A stretch of 64,000 nt of DNA from Clostridiales bacterium. Lineage in GTDB: Bacteria > Bacillota > Clostridia > Christensenellales > Aristaeellaceae. A program made the translations under genes and the position numbers. Position 1 is the first letter of the stretch. Each line of letters starts with the position of its first letter. The notes below the pieces were generated by a model, which saw nothing but the letters and a program-made list of their open reading frames with translations, searched no databases and was not told the origin of the DNA. The stretch is from the NCBI GenBank assembly GCA_015056175.1, contig SVGT01000007.1, positions 1 through 64,000 on the forward strand, written 5' to 3'. Positions 7,483 to 14,832 of the stretch are shown here, piece by piece.

Positions 7483-8469
7483 ATGAAGTCAAAGGACCCA
7501 GGCCGCGGATATTCCGCCCATTCCTCCCGGCGCAGAGCCAAGCGCACCTACAGAACGCCCCTACCCGGCAGGCACGTTGTGTTTCTTGTGCTTCTTTTTA
7601 TCTTTTCCGGGCTGCTCGCCTACGGCTCCATCCGTCTTTTTACCTATATTAGAGAAGCTCAGCAGGCCCGTCAGGTGGCGGACGCCATACGCCAGGCATA
7701 TTATGCGGTCACCGACGCACCGGCGCAGACGGCCGCGCTGCCTGCCTCCACCGAAACGGCTGCGCCCGCTCCTGCCGCAGATATCCCTGCCCCCACCACC
7801 AATCCAGATCTCCTGCCCGCACGGGGCTATCCCGGCAATCCCTACACCATCGTCACCTCCCGCTTCCGCGAAATCCAGAAGCTCAATGACGATATTATCG
7901 GCTGGCTTTCTGCCGATGATCTGATCGATCAGGCCGTGGTGCAGCGGGATAACGCCTACTATCTGGACCGGGATTATCTGGGCAATCAAAACAGCAACGG
8001 CGCTATCTTCCTGGATGAGCACTGCGATCTTTCCACCCGCCCCTACACCTACCTGCTCTACGGGCACAACATGAAAACAGGCACCATGTTCGGCAGCCTG
8101 CGCAATTACGAAAACGTTACCTATCTCACCTCCTACCCCTTCATCACCTTTGATACCGCCTACGAAACAGGCCGCTACGCAGTCTTTGCCGCCGGCACCG
8201 TCAGCACCGATAAAAGCAGCTGGCAGTATCTGGACCTGACCCGTCTGTGCTCGCCCCTTGCCTCGCTTCGCAGCCAGGCCATCCGCCGCCTGAAGGAGCT
8301 TTCCGTGTTCGATTGTCCCCTGGACGTGCGCCCGGACGATCAGCTTTTGCTGCTCATCACCTGCGTGGAAGATGACAGCGACCGCCGTGTGGTAGCCGCC
8401 CGCCGCATCCGCAATAACGAAAGCGATGCATCCCTTTTGGACGTGATTTCTCATACACACGTAAAATAA
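7483..8469 (+). CDS. srtB: Class B sortase
   Basis: The start at 7483 follows AAAGGAG. The 328-residue protein has a basic cytoplasmic N-terminus, one membrane helix (about 31-53), an Ala/Pro/Thr-rich spacer (75-115), then a sortase fold. The catalytic His is in LLYGHNMKTG (H195), Cys in LLLITC (C294), and Arg in DSDRRVVAARR (about R301/302). GHNM and the long insert between His and Cys fit class B. Sortase B cleaves NPxTG- or (S/P)PxTG-type signals and links proteins to the cell wall. The pilin-like protein at 14049 ends in PPDTG, making it the obvious substrate; the adjacent matrix cluster supports this. Confidence 0.92.
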   Translation: MKSKDPGRGYSAHSSRRRAKRTYRTPLPGRHVVFLVLLFIFSGLLAYGSIRLFTYIREAQQARQVADAIRQAYYAVTDAPAQTAALPASTETAAPAPAADIPAPTTNPDLLPARGYPGNPYTIVTSRFREIQKLNDDIIGWLSADDLIDQAVVQRDNAYYLDRDYLGNQNSNGAIFLDEHCDLSTRPYTYLLYGHNMKTGTMFGSLRNYENVTYLTSYPFITFDTAYETGRYAVFAAGTVSTDKSSWQYLDLTRLCSPLASLRSQAIRRLKELSVFDCPLDVRPDDQLLLLITCVEDDSDRRVVAARRIRNNESDASLLDVISHTHVK

Positions 8470-8574
8470 CCTCGCTCATATTCATTCTCCGCTGAAATAA
8501 TGTTTCTTTTTTGTTGCAATTCGTTCATTCTTTTTCAAAATATTTACAATTGTATCACATTGTTGTCCACAGCA

Positions 8575-8603
8575 TTGTGACCCACAACATTTTGTGGTAT
8601 GGT
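8575..8603 (+). promoter_or_regulatory. Likely promoter of the matrix-protein operon
   Basis: TTGTGA (8575-8580), a 17-bp spacer and TATGGT (8598-8603). Transcription would begin near 8610, inside the left arm of the terminator hairpin that follows. Confidence 0.55.
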
Positions 8604-8604
8604 A

Positions 8605-8636
8605 AAGGCGTGAAAGTATATTCACGCCTTTTTTGC
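8605..8636 (+). terminator. Terminator overlapping the matrix-operon start
   Basis: Stem AAGGCGTGAA / TTCACGCCTT, loop AGTATA, followed by TTTT. It would stop read-through from the sortase gene. The rest of 8470-8723 shows no gene. Confidence 0.8.
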
Positions 8637-8723
8637 TTGTTAAATCATTCCGCAGGCGCGGAATACCTTTGAGCAATGCAAAGGGCACTACCGCAGCAAG
8701 CGGAAAAACGAGGAGAGACTGTC

Positions 8724-9404
8724 ATGAAGAAGAAGTCCCTGATCATGCTGATCTGCGCCGTCCTGGTTCTCACCAGCGCCGCGTTCGGCACCATCGCCTA
8801 CCTGACCGCTCAGGAAGACGTCACCAACACCTTCACCATGGGCGATGTGGACATCACCGTGGATGAAACCGAAGTGGATGAAGACGGCAATCCCGTGCTG
8901 GACGAAGACGACAACAACAAGCGCACCGACGAAGGCAACGAATACCGTCTGGTGCCCGGCAAGGTCTACACCAAGGACCCCACCCTCACCATCAAGGCTA
9001 ACAGCGAAGACTGCTATGCCCGTCTGCTGGTGACCTACAACAACGCTTCCGAGCTGGATGCCATCTTCCCCGCTGTGGACGGCGTCAAGCCCGTATACCT
9101 GGTCAAGGACCTGAACACCGAAAGCTGGGTGCGCGGTGAAGATATCGCGGATACCGCCGCCAACACCATCACCTTCGTGTTCACCTACAAGAACCAGGAC
9201 GGCACCGATATCGCTTCCACCGGCGAAACCGACAACGTGCTGCCCGCCCTGTTCACCCAGATCGAAGTGCCTGCCGCCCTCACCGGCGAACAGCTGGAAA
9301 CGCTGGAAGGCCTGGAGATCAACGCCAAGGGTCAGGCCATCCAGGCTTACTCCTTCGAAACTGCTGCCGACGCCTGGGCTCAGTTCGAAAGCCAGAATCC
9401 CTGA
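8724..9404 (+). CDS. TasA/CalY-like matrix protein with SipW-type signal
   Basis: The ATG at 8724 follows a GGAGAG ribosome site; the track start is 16 codons too early. The 226-residue product opens with a signal of the SipW-cognate type: hydrophobic core, then GTIAYLTAQEDVTNTFTMGD. The rest is an acidic beta-rich domain (LVPGKVYTKDPTLTI...CYARLLVTYNN) of the TasA/camelysin family. Members are secreted and assemble into fibres of the biofilm matrix. It is the first gene of the locus and probably the main fibre subunit. Confidence 0.82.
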   Translation: MKKKSLIMLICAVLVLTSAAFGTIAYLTAQEDVTNTFTMGDVDITVDETEVDEDGNPVLDEDDNNKRTDEGNEYRLVPGKVYTKDPTLTIKANSEDCYARLLVTYNNASELDAIFPAVDGVKPVYLVKDLNTESWVRGEDIADTAANTITFVFTYKNQDGTDIASTGETDNVLPALFTQIEVPAALTGEQLETLEGLEINAKGQAIQAYSFETAADAWAQFESQNP

Positions 9405-9471
9405 TTCACCCGTCACTTCTCAGATCTTGATGATCTGACATCATAACCCCATTCAGGCAGAGAGGGCATTT

Positions 9472-10080
9472 ATGATTTTCAGCAGATTGAAGAGGAACAC
9501 GGCCACCTCCGTGCTCAAAACCCGGTCGCTGCTGCTGATGATGGCATGCGTCATCGTGCTTGGCAGCACTTTCGGGGGCACCGTGGCTTTGCTGATGGGC
9601 GAAACCGCTCCCGTCACCAACGTGTTCTCCCCCACCGATATCAACATCACCCTGTCCGAAACGGACACCGATGACGGTGATGACGATGCCAACACCAACA
9701 CCTACGAACTGCTCCCCGGCGCCACCATCACCAAGGACCCCGTGGTCACGGTGCTCTCCGGCAGCGAGGATGCATGGGTGTTTGTTGTGCTGCAGAAATC
9801 CGAAAACTTTGACGATTTCCTCACCTACGAGGTCGCCGAAGGCTGGACGGCGCTGGACAATGTACCCGGCGTCTATTTCCGCACCGTTCCCGCTTCGGAA
9901 ACGGACGTATCCTTCAGCGTCCTTCAGGATGATACCGTCTCCGTTCTGCCCTCCGTTACTTCGCTCATGCTCAATGCGCTCACCCAGGAGACCTTCCCCA
10001 CGCTGACGGTATCTGCCTGCGCCGTACAGATGGAAGGCATTGCGCTCCCGGGCGACGCCTTTGCGCTGATCGCGGAGTAA
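9472..10080 (+). CDS. Second SipW-type secreted protein, divergent TasA-like
   Basis: The 202-residue protein has a basic start, a hydrophobic core and a SipW-like motif (GTVALLMGETAPVTNVFSPTD). A compact beta domain follows, with the family phrase LLPGATITKDPVVTV, matching LVPGKVYTKDPTLTI in the previous protein. It is shorter and more divergent than its neighbour and may be a minor or capping subunit. It lies 67 bp downstream in the same direction; a CAGATC / GATCTG hairpin sits in the gap. GAGAGG precedes ATG. Confidence 0.72.
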   Translation: MIFSRLKRNTATSVLKTRSLLLMMACVIVLGSTFGGTVALLMGETAPVTNVFSPTDINITLSETDTDDGDDDANTNTYELLPGATITKDPVVTVLSGSEDAWVFVVLQKSENFDDFLTYEVAEGWTALDNVPGVYFRTVPASETDVSFSVLQDDTVSVLPSVTSLMLNALTQETFPTLTVSACAVQMEGIALPGDAFALIAE

Positions 10081-10146
10081 ACCCACCCGGTGTAAACGGC
10101 AGCAGCCGTTCACATAGCGTATCAGTAAGAAAGGAAGGAAACACCC

Positions 10147-11475
10147 ATGAAAATGAACCGCAAGCTGGTTCTCATCCTTGCTCTCGTGCTGAGCGTAGCC
10201 GTCGCCACTACCGGCACTCTGGCTTACCTCACCGACCACGAAACCGAAACCAACGTGTTCACCGTTGGCAATGTTGACATCGACCTGACCGAAGACTTCG
10301 AGCAGGGCGCCACCCTGGTGCCCGGCACCAAGATCACCAAGGTTCCCGTCATCACCAACACCGGCAAGACCGACGCCTGGGTGTGGATGACCGTAGCCAT
10401 CCCCGCCGGCATGGAAGATGAAAGCGGCGATGCCTCCAAGAACCTGCTCCACTGGAACTGGATGGCCGGCACCGACGCCCGCCACATGAACAGCAAGGGT
10501 CAGGATTCCATCGATACCTACATCGATAACGAATGGCTGCCCGAAGGCACCACCATCGAGCAGGTTCGCGCCGGCGATAACTGGACCGTGGATGAAAAGA
10601 CCCCCATCGCCGTGCAGACCATCGACGGCGTTGCCTACAATGTGTACCTCTTCAAGTACAACACCGTCCTGGTGCCCGGCGAAACCACCCTGGGCTCCTT
10701 CTGCCAGGTGTACATGGACACCCGTGTGGATATCGCTCCCGACGGCGAACTGTACTGGGTGGAAAACGGCAATGCCAAAAAGCTGAACTACAACATCAAC
10801 ACCATGGGCAATCCCAAGATCTTCGTGGCTGCCTACGGCATGCAGGCCAACGGCTTTGACACCGTGGATGCTGCCTACAAGGCCTACGGCGAGCAGTGGG
10901 GCGATGACAACAACGCCGATTACAACCTGCCCATCGTTGCCGCTCCCACAGCGGGCTCTACCCGTCCTGCCGGTTACATCCCCTCCACCGAGGGCGGTGT
11001 GCTGGATAACCTCATCGTGCTGGATGACTCCACCGCCGACGATAACCTGCGCGCCATGTACAACGGCGAAGGCGGTGCTTCCAACTACCTGACCGAGGAT
11101 CTGATCATCAACAACTCCTACCTGGACGGCACCTACGCCATCAACCTCTACGCTGTGGAAGCGGAGAACGTGAACCTCATCGCCAACAAGACCACCTTCG
11201 CAGGCTGGTCCAGCTACACCGGCTTTGACAGCGTCACCTTCACCGATTGCACCTTCCGCGAGAACAGCAATCACGAGATCTGGAACGTGGTGCGTCCCTA
11301 TGACGATACCACCTTCGTCAACTGCGAATTCCATGGCACCCAGCTGTTCCTGGACAAGCTGGCCGGCGCTACCGTGACCATGGAAAACTGCACCTTTGAC
11401 GGCGAGCCCATCACCGCCGCCATCCTGGCCGAAATGGTCACCGAGGGCAGCACTTCCAGCGTGACCCTCAAGTAA
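10147..11475 (+). CDS. SipW-type secreted protein: TasA-like domain plus beta-helix-like C-terminus
   Basis: The 442-residue product begins with a clear SipW signal (GTLAYLTDHETETNVFTVGN), then a TasA-like domain (LVPGTKITKVPVI, DAWVWMTVAIP) to about residue 240. The C-terminal 150 residues have repeated short strands ending in N-C-T-F or D-C-T-F (FTDCTFREN, FVNCEFHG, MENCTFDG), typical of a right-handed parallel beta-helix. This suggests a fibre protein carrying an adhesive or carbohydrate-facing tip. AAGGAAGG precedes ATG. The adjacent gene at 11653 has the same two-part layout. Confidence 0.75.
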   Translation: MKMNRKLVLILALVLSVAVATTGTLAYLTDHETETNVFTVGNVDIDLTEDFEQGATLVPGTKITKVPVITNTGKTDAWVWMTVAIPAGMEDESGDASKNLLHWNWMAGTDARHMNSKGQDSIDTYIDNEWLPEGTTIEQVRAGDNWTVDEKTPIAVQTIDGVAYNVYLFKYNTVLVPGETTLGSFCQVYMDTRVDIAPDGELYWVENGNAKKLNYNINTMGNPKIFVAAYGMQANGFDTVDAAYKAYGEQWGDDNNADYNLPIVAAPTAGSTRPAGYIPSTEGGVLDNLIVLDDSTADDNLRAMYNGEGGASNYLTEDLIINNSYLDGTYAINLYAVEAENVNLIANKTTFAGWSSYTGFDSVTFTDCTFRENSNHEIWNVVRPYDDTTFVNCEFHGTQLFLDKLAGATVTMENCTFDGEPITAAILAEMVTEGSTSSVTLK

Positions 11476-11498
11476 TCCCCTCAGTATCTTTTCCCTGC

Positions 11499-11593
11499 GC
11501 CGCCTCCCCGAGAGGCGGCCGGGGATGGAGATAAAACTGCGCGCGCGGCGTAATACAGCACAGCCGCACCGTATGTAACCCCGGTTGTGCTGT
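11499..11593 (+). other. Two intercistronic hairpins
   Basis: GCCGCCT / AGGCGGC (11499-11519) and the longer ACAGCACAGCC / GGTTGTGCTGT (11555-11593, one G-T pair). Neither has a T tail, so processing or mRNA-stability elements are more likely than terminators. Confidence 0.5.
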
Positions 11594-11652
11594 GTTGCGC
11601 GGTAAACGCAACGGACACCCTACTCTATACTATGCACAAGGAGACGAATGGA

Positions 11653-13197
11653 ATGAAAAAGTCTACTCTTCTCACCATCGTTGCGCTGGTTCTGGCGCTG
11701 GCGATGGGCGTCAGCGGCACCATGGCTTACCTGCAGGACACCGACGACGACGTGAACGTGATGACCCTGGGCAACGTGGACATCGAGCAGATCGAGCTCG
11801 AGCGCGATGAAGAAGGCAATCTGCAGAACTTCACCCAGAACAAGGATATGTATCCTGCCGTGGGTACCTACGCTTGGGATCCCGAGCTGGTTTACTGGCC
11901 CGATGTGAGCGCTACCGCTTCTTCCCCCGTGTTTGACGATGAAAAGCTGGCCAACGTGGTCGACAAGTTCGTGTTTGTGGAAAACACCGGCAAGTCCGAT
12001 GCGTATGTCCGCACCATCTTCGCTTTCGAAGTCGGCGAATACGATTTTAACACCGTGATCGGCCATGAAACTTCCCCCCTGGTCCATATCAACAACAATG
12101 ACAAGAATACCAGTGAAACCGAAAAGGTCCACTGGGATTTTACCTGGTTTGAAACCCCTGTGACCATCGACGGCAACAAGTACGTGCTGGCTGAAGCGCT
12201 GTACCTGGGCGCCAACAGCAAGCAGGGCACTCCTGAAGAAGGTATCCTGGTTCCCGGCGCTACCTCCTATCCCAGCCTGCTGCAGCTGTTCCTTGATCCC
12301 TCCGCCACCAACGAAGACATGGTGAAGCTGGATGGCAACGCCAACGGCACCTATGACGTGCTGGTCGTTTCCCAGGCTGTGCAGACCGCCGGTTTTGCCG
12401 ATGCCAAAACCGCTCTGAACACCGCCTTCGGCACCACCTCTGCCACTTGCCATCCCTGGATGGCCGAAGCTGACAATGGCCAGCCCCCCTACATCGAATC
12501 CCCCGTGTTCCCCGGCATGGTGACCAACAACGAAGAACTGGCTGCCGCTATCGCTAACGGCGAAACCGAGATCAAGCTGGCTGCCGGTGAATACAACATC
12601 CCCGCCGCTGCGAAGGGCAAGACCCTCACGCTGACCGGCGTGTCCCCCGAAAAGACCACCATCACTGTTGTTCCCGCCGGTCAGGGCGAAGCCAACGGCC
12701 AGCTGGACTACAACCTGGACGGCTCCACCGTCACCTTCAATGACCTGACCATCAAGACCAACAGCCAGCTGTATGCCGGTTACGCCCGTCTGAGCGCCGA
12801 CTACAACAACTGCGTGATCCAGAACACCTATAACCTGGGTGCCAACTCTGACAACACCTTCACCAACTGCACCATCAACATCTCCAACGAATATCTGCGT
12901 GTGAACGGCGCCGCCAAGGCCACTTTTGACAAGTGCACCTTCAACACCGACGGCCGCGCGATTCTGGTTTACCAGGACGGCAGCAATATTCATCAGGAAG
13001 TGACCGTGAAGGATTGCACCTTTAACGCCACCGCTCCCGCCAAGACCTGGAACGGCATCCACGTTGCCGCTGTGTCCATCGACGGCACCAACGGCACCTA
13101 CACCGTGAACCTGGAAGGCACCAACACCGTCGACGCCGACTTCAACGGCCTCTGGCAGATCAAGACCGGCGACGCCAACGTGACTGTGAACGAATAA
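11653..13197 (+). CDS. Large SipW-type secreted protein with beta-helix-like C-terminus
   Basis: The start at 11653 follows AAGGAGACG; the track ORF begins 22 codons early. The 514-residue product has the SipW signal GTMAYLQDTDDDVNVMTLGN and a matrix domain to about residue 290. That domain holds KFVFVENTGKSDAYVRTIF, also found in shortened form in the protein at 13313. The C-terminal 220 residues repeat NCTI-, KCTF- and DCTF-type turns (FTNCTINIS, FDKCTFNTD, VKDCTFNAT), again pointing to a parallel beta-helix. It is the largest surface protein of the locus, and structural or adhesive function is inferred. Confidence 0.75.
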   Translation: MKKSTLLTIVALVLALAMGVSGTMAYLQDTDDDVNVMTLGNVDIEQIELERDEEGNLQNFTQNKDMYPAVGTYAWDPELVYWPDVSATASSPVFDDEKLANVVDKFVFVENTGKSDAYVRTIFAFEVGEYDFNTVIGHETSPLVHINNNDKNTSETEKVHWDFTWFETPVTIDGNKYVLAEALYLGANSKQGTPEEGILVPGATSYPSLLQLFLDPSATNEDMVKLDGNANGTYDVLVVSQAVQTAGFADAKTALNTAFGTTSATCHPWMAEADNGQPPYIESPVFPGMVTNNEELAAAIANGETEIKLAAGEYNIPAAAKGKTLTLTGVSPEKTTITVVPAGQGEANGQLDYNLDGSTVTFNDLTIKTNSQLYAGYARLSADYNNCVIQNTYNLGANSDNTFTNCTINISNEYLRVNGAAKATFDKCTFNTDGRAILVYQDGSNIHQEVTVKDCTFNATAPAKTWNGIHVAAVSIDGTNGTYTVNLEGTNTVDADFNGLWQIKTGDANVTVNE

Positions 13198-13215
13198 TCA
13201 TTCTCAAGCAATTCA

Positions 13216-13277
13216 CCGTCCACCCCTTCGGGGGTGGGCGGCGATCAAAGGGCATGGTATCCACGCCCTTTGATCGC
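13216..13277 (+). other. Tandem strong hairpins between matrix genes
   Basis: Hairpin 1 is CCGTCCACCCC-TTCG-GGGGTGGGCGG, an 11-bp stem with a stable UUCG tetraloop. Hairpin 2 is GCGATCAAAGGGC / GCCCTTTGATCGC, a perfect 13-bp stem with an 11-base loop. There is no T run after either. They probably protect the 3' end of the upstream mRNA or lower expression of the downstream gene. Confidence 0.7.
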
Positions 13278-13312
13278 CGCAGGTCAAGGCATTGTGAAAG
13301 GCAGGTCATCCT

Positions 13313-14020
13313 GTGAAAAAACGTCCCCTGCTGATCCTGTGTCTGCTGTTGTCCCTGCTGCTCCTGCTCAAAGGCAATGCGCTGTGGCAGCACGCCTCCG
13401 TGGCTTTTGCACAGCTGAAATCCTGCCTCGCCCCCGCTGCTCCCCAGACGCTGAAAGCGGACAGCCGTTTTCTGATCCGGGACGGCATGGGCGGCCTGAC
13501 AAGCGAACGCAGCACCCATCTGGACGCCGCCGCCTATCCCGACAGCTTTGATTTTATGCCCACCGTGCCCTGCACGCTGGACGGACATAAATACTTGCTT
13601 TGGGATGAGCAGGTACTGAAGGGATCTACGGACAAATTCCTGGTGGTGGAAAATCAGGGCGATATGCCCGTGTATTTCCGCACCTGCATTGCCCTGCCCG
13701 TGTGCGATATGCAGCGGTACGTGGTGTTCAACCGCAATACCGCAGACTACCGGTGGACAGATCATGTGCCCGTCACCATTGAGGGACGGAATTACGTCAT
13801 GTATCTGGCCGAATACAGACAGGCGCTACCGCCCGGTCAGTGCGCCCCGGCGTCGCTTTTGCAAATGGCGCTGCAGAAAAACGCGCCCCAGGATCAGGTG
13901 ATCACCTTTGATATCCGCGTCGTCACCCAGCTTGTCGGCGCGGAGGGCTTTGAAGGTCTCAGCGCCACAGAGGTGCTTCAGCAGACCATGCCCGTCACAG
14001 ATACATTCAACCCATTCTAA
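13313..14020 (+). CDS. Secreted paralogue of the matrix domain, without a SipW motif
   Basis: GTG start, 235 residues. A hydrophobic signal or anchor (RPLLILCLLLSLLLLLKG) opens the protein, but the GTxAYxT...N.F motif of its neighbours is absent. The body parallels the matrix domain of the 11653 protein: KFLVVENQGDMPVYFRT against KFVFVENTGKSDAYVRT, and VPVTIEGRNYVMYLAEY against TPVTIDGNKYVLAEALY. It is therefore a shortened relative that may stay membrane-anchored or use the general signal peptidase. A TapA-like assembly or minor-subunit role is a guess. The pilin gene starts 28 bp downstream. Confidence 0.68.
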   Translation: MKKRPLLILCLLLSLLLLLKGNALWQHASVAFAQLKSCLAPAAPQTLKADSRFLIRDGMGGLTSERSTHLDAAAYPDSFDFMPTVPCTLDGHKYLLWDEQVLKGSTDKFLVVENQGDMPVYFRTCIALPVCDMQRYVVFNRNTADYRWTDHVPVTIEGRNYVMYLAEYRQALPPGQCAPASLLQMALQKNAPQDQVITFDIRVVTQLVGAEGFEGLSATEVLQQTMPVTDTFNPF

Positions 14021-14048
14021 ACTGACATTCAGAAAGGAGCGGTGCAGC

Positions 14049-14684
14049 ATGATTTTCCGCCGTCCGTTTGCCCGGCTGGCGCTGATTGTAGCCGCAGTGC
14101 TCATTGCAGCTGTTGCCGTACCCGCCACGATTTCCTATATCGCCGTGCGTACGGATCCCATCGTGAACACCTTTGAGCCGGATTACACCCAGACCGCCGA
14201 CGCCGTGGTGGACGTGCACATTGTGAAAACCGTCACCAATCTGGCAGAGCCGCCTGTCGGCCCCGAAAATTTCCAGTTCCTGCTCACCCGCACGGATACG
14301 GAAAAGGCCATCAAGCTCACCTCCGGCAGCGACGGACGCGCCTTTGGCATGCTCACCTTCTCCAAGGAGGAGGCCGGCAAAACCTATACCTACCGTCTGA
14401 CCGAGGTGAACGATGCGCGCGAGCACATCCTGTATGACGAGACGGAGCACATCGTCACCGTGACGCTGAAATTGAACGATGACGCCACGCTGACCCCCAC
14501 CGTCACGCTGGACGGCCTGAAGGTGGACAAGGTGGAGGTCACCTTTACCAACATCCACACCACCGAGATCCTGCCCCCCGATACCGGCGATGACGCACAG
14601 CCCCTGCTCTACATCTGCATGGTGCTGCTGGGCGTCGCAGGACTTGCTGCACTGGTCATCACCGCAAAGAAACGCACCGCATAA
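14049..14684 (+). CDS. Isopeptide pilin-domain protein with PPDTG sorting signal
   Basis: ATG at 14049 follows AAAGGAG. The 211-residue protein has an N-terminal hydrophobic segment ending in a SipW-like pattern (ATISYIAVRTDPIVNTFEPD). A Spy0128/FctA-type pilin domain follows (about 52-172). The expected Lys (IVK, K60), Glu (RLTEV, E119) and Asn (TFTN, N168) are in place to form an internal isopeptide bond. The C-terminus is a sorting signal: PPDTG (176-180), a hydrophobic helix, then KKRTA. PPDTG fits the (S/P)PxTG pattern used by sortase B of Clostridioides difficile, and a class B sortase gene lies at 7483. It is probably the wall anchor or base of the fibre. Confidence 0.85.
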   Translation: MIFRRPFARLALIVAAVLIAAVAVPATISYIAVRTDPIVNTFEPDYTQTADAVVDVHIVKTVTNLAEPPVGPENFQFLLTRTDTEKAIKLTSGSDGRAFGMLTFSKEEAGKTYTYRLTEVNDAREHILYDETEHIVTVTLKLNDDATLTPTVTLDGLKVDKVEVTFTNIHTTEILPPDTGDDAQPLLYICMVLLGVAGLAALVITAKKRTA

Positions 14685-14693
14685 ACCCATTCA

Positions 14694-14719
14694 CGCTCCG
14701 CCAATCGCGGAGCGTTTTT
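14694..14719 (+). terminator. Terminator at the end of the matrix/pilin operon
   Basis: CGCTCCGC / GCGGAGCG stem followed by TTTTT. Confidence 0.9.
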
Positions 14720-14740
14720 CTGTAAACGGCACAATTTCTG

Positions 14741-14770
14741 TTGCCATCATGCCGCCTCTTATGGTATCAT
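14741..14770 (+). promoter_or_regulatory. Separate promoter of sipW
   Basis: TTGCCA (14741-14746), an 18-bp spacer and TATCAT (14765-14770). The peptidase therefore has its own transcription unit. Confidence 0.65.
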
Positions 14771-14832
14771 AGGAGTAAGATATCTGCACGCAAGCGCCCT
14801 TTGGGGCCTGCTATTTAGACAGGAGTACTTGT

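Noticed and set aside
8482-8688. Minus-strand 68-codon ORF in the srtB/matrix gap
   Set aside because: It runs through the terminator hairpin and promoter, has no ribosome site, and resembles no known small protein.
9406-11334. Minus-strand ORF of 642 codons opposite the matrix genes
   Set aside because: Antisense shadow of two genes with clear signal peptides and ribosome sites. It is composed of Gly/Val/His-rich sequence without domains.
11620-13062. Minus-strand ORF of 480 codons opposite the 514-residue matrix gene
   Set aside because: Same shadow effect; no start signal and no recognisable domain.
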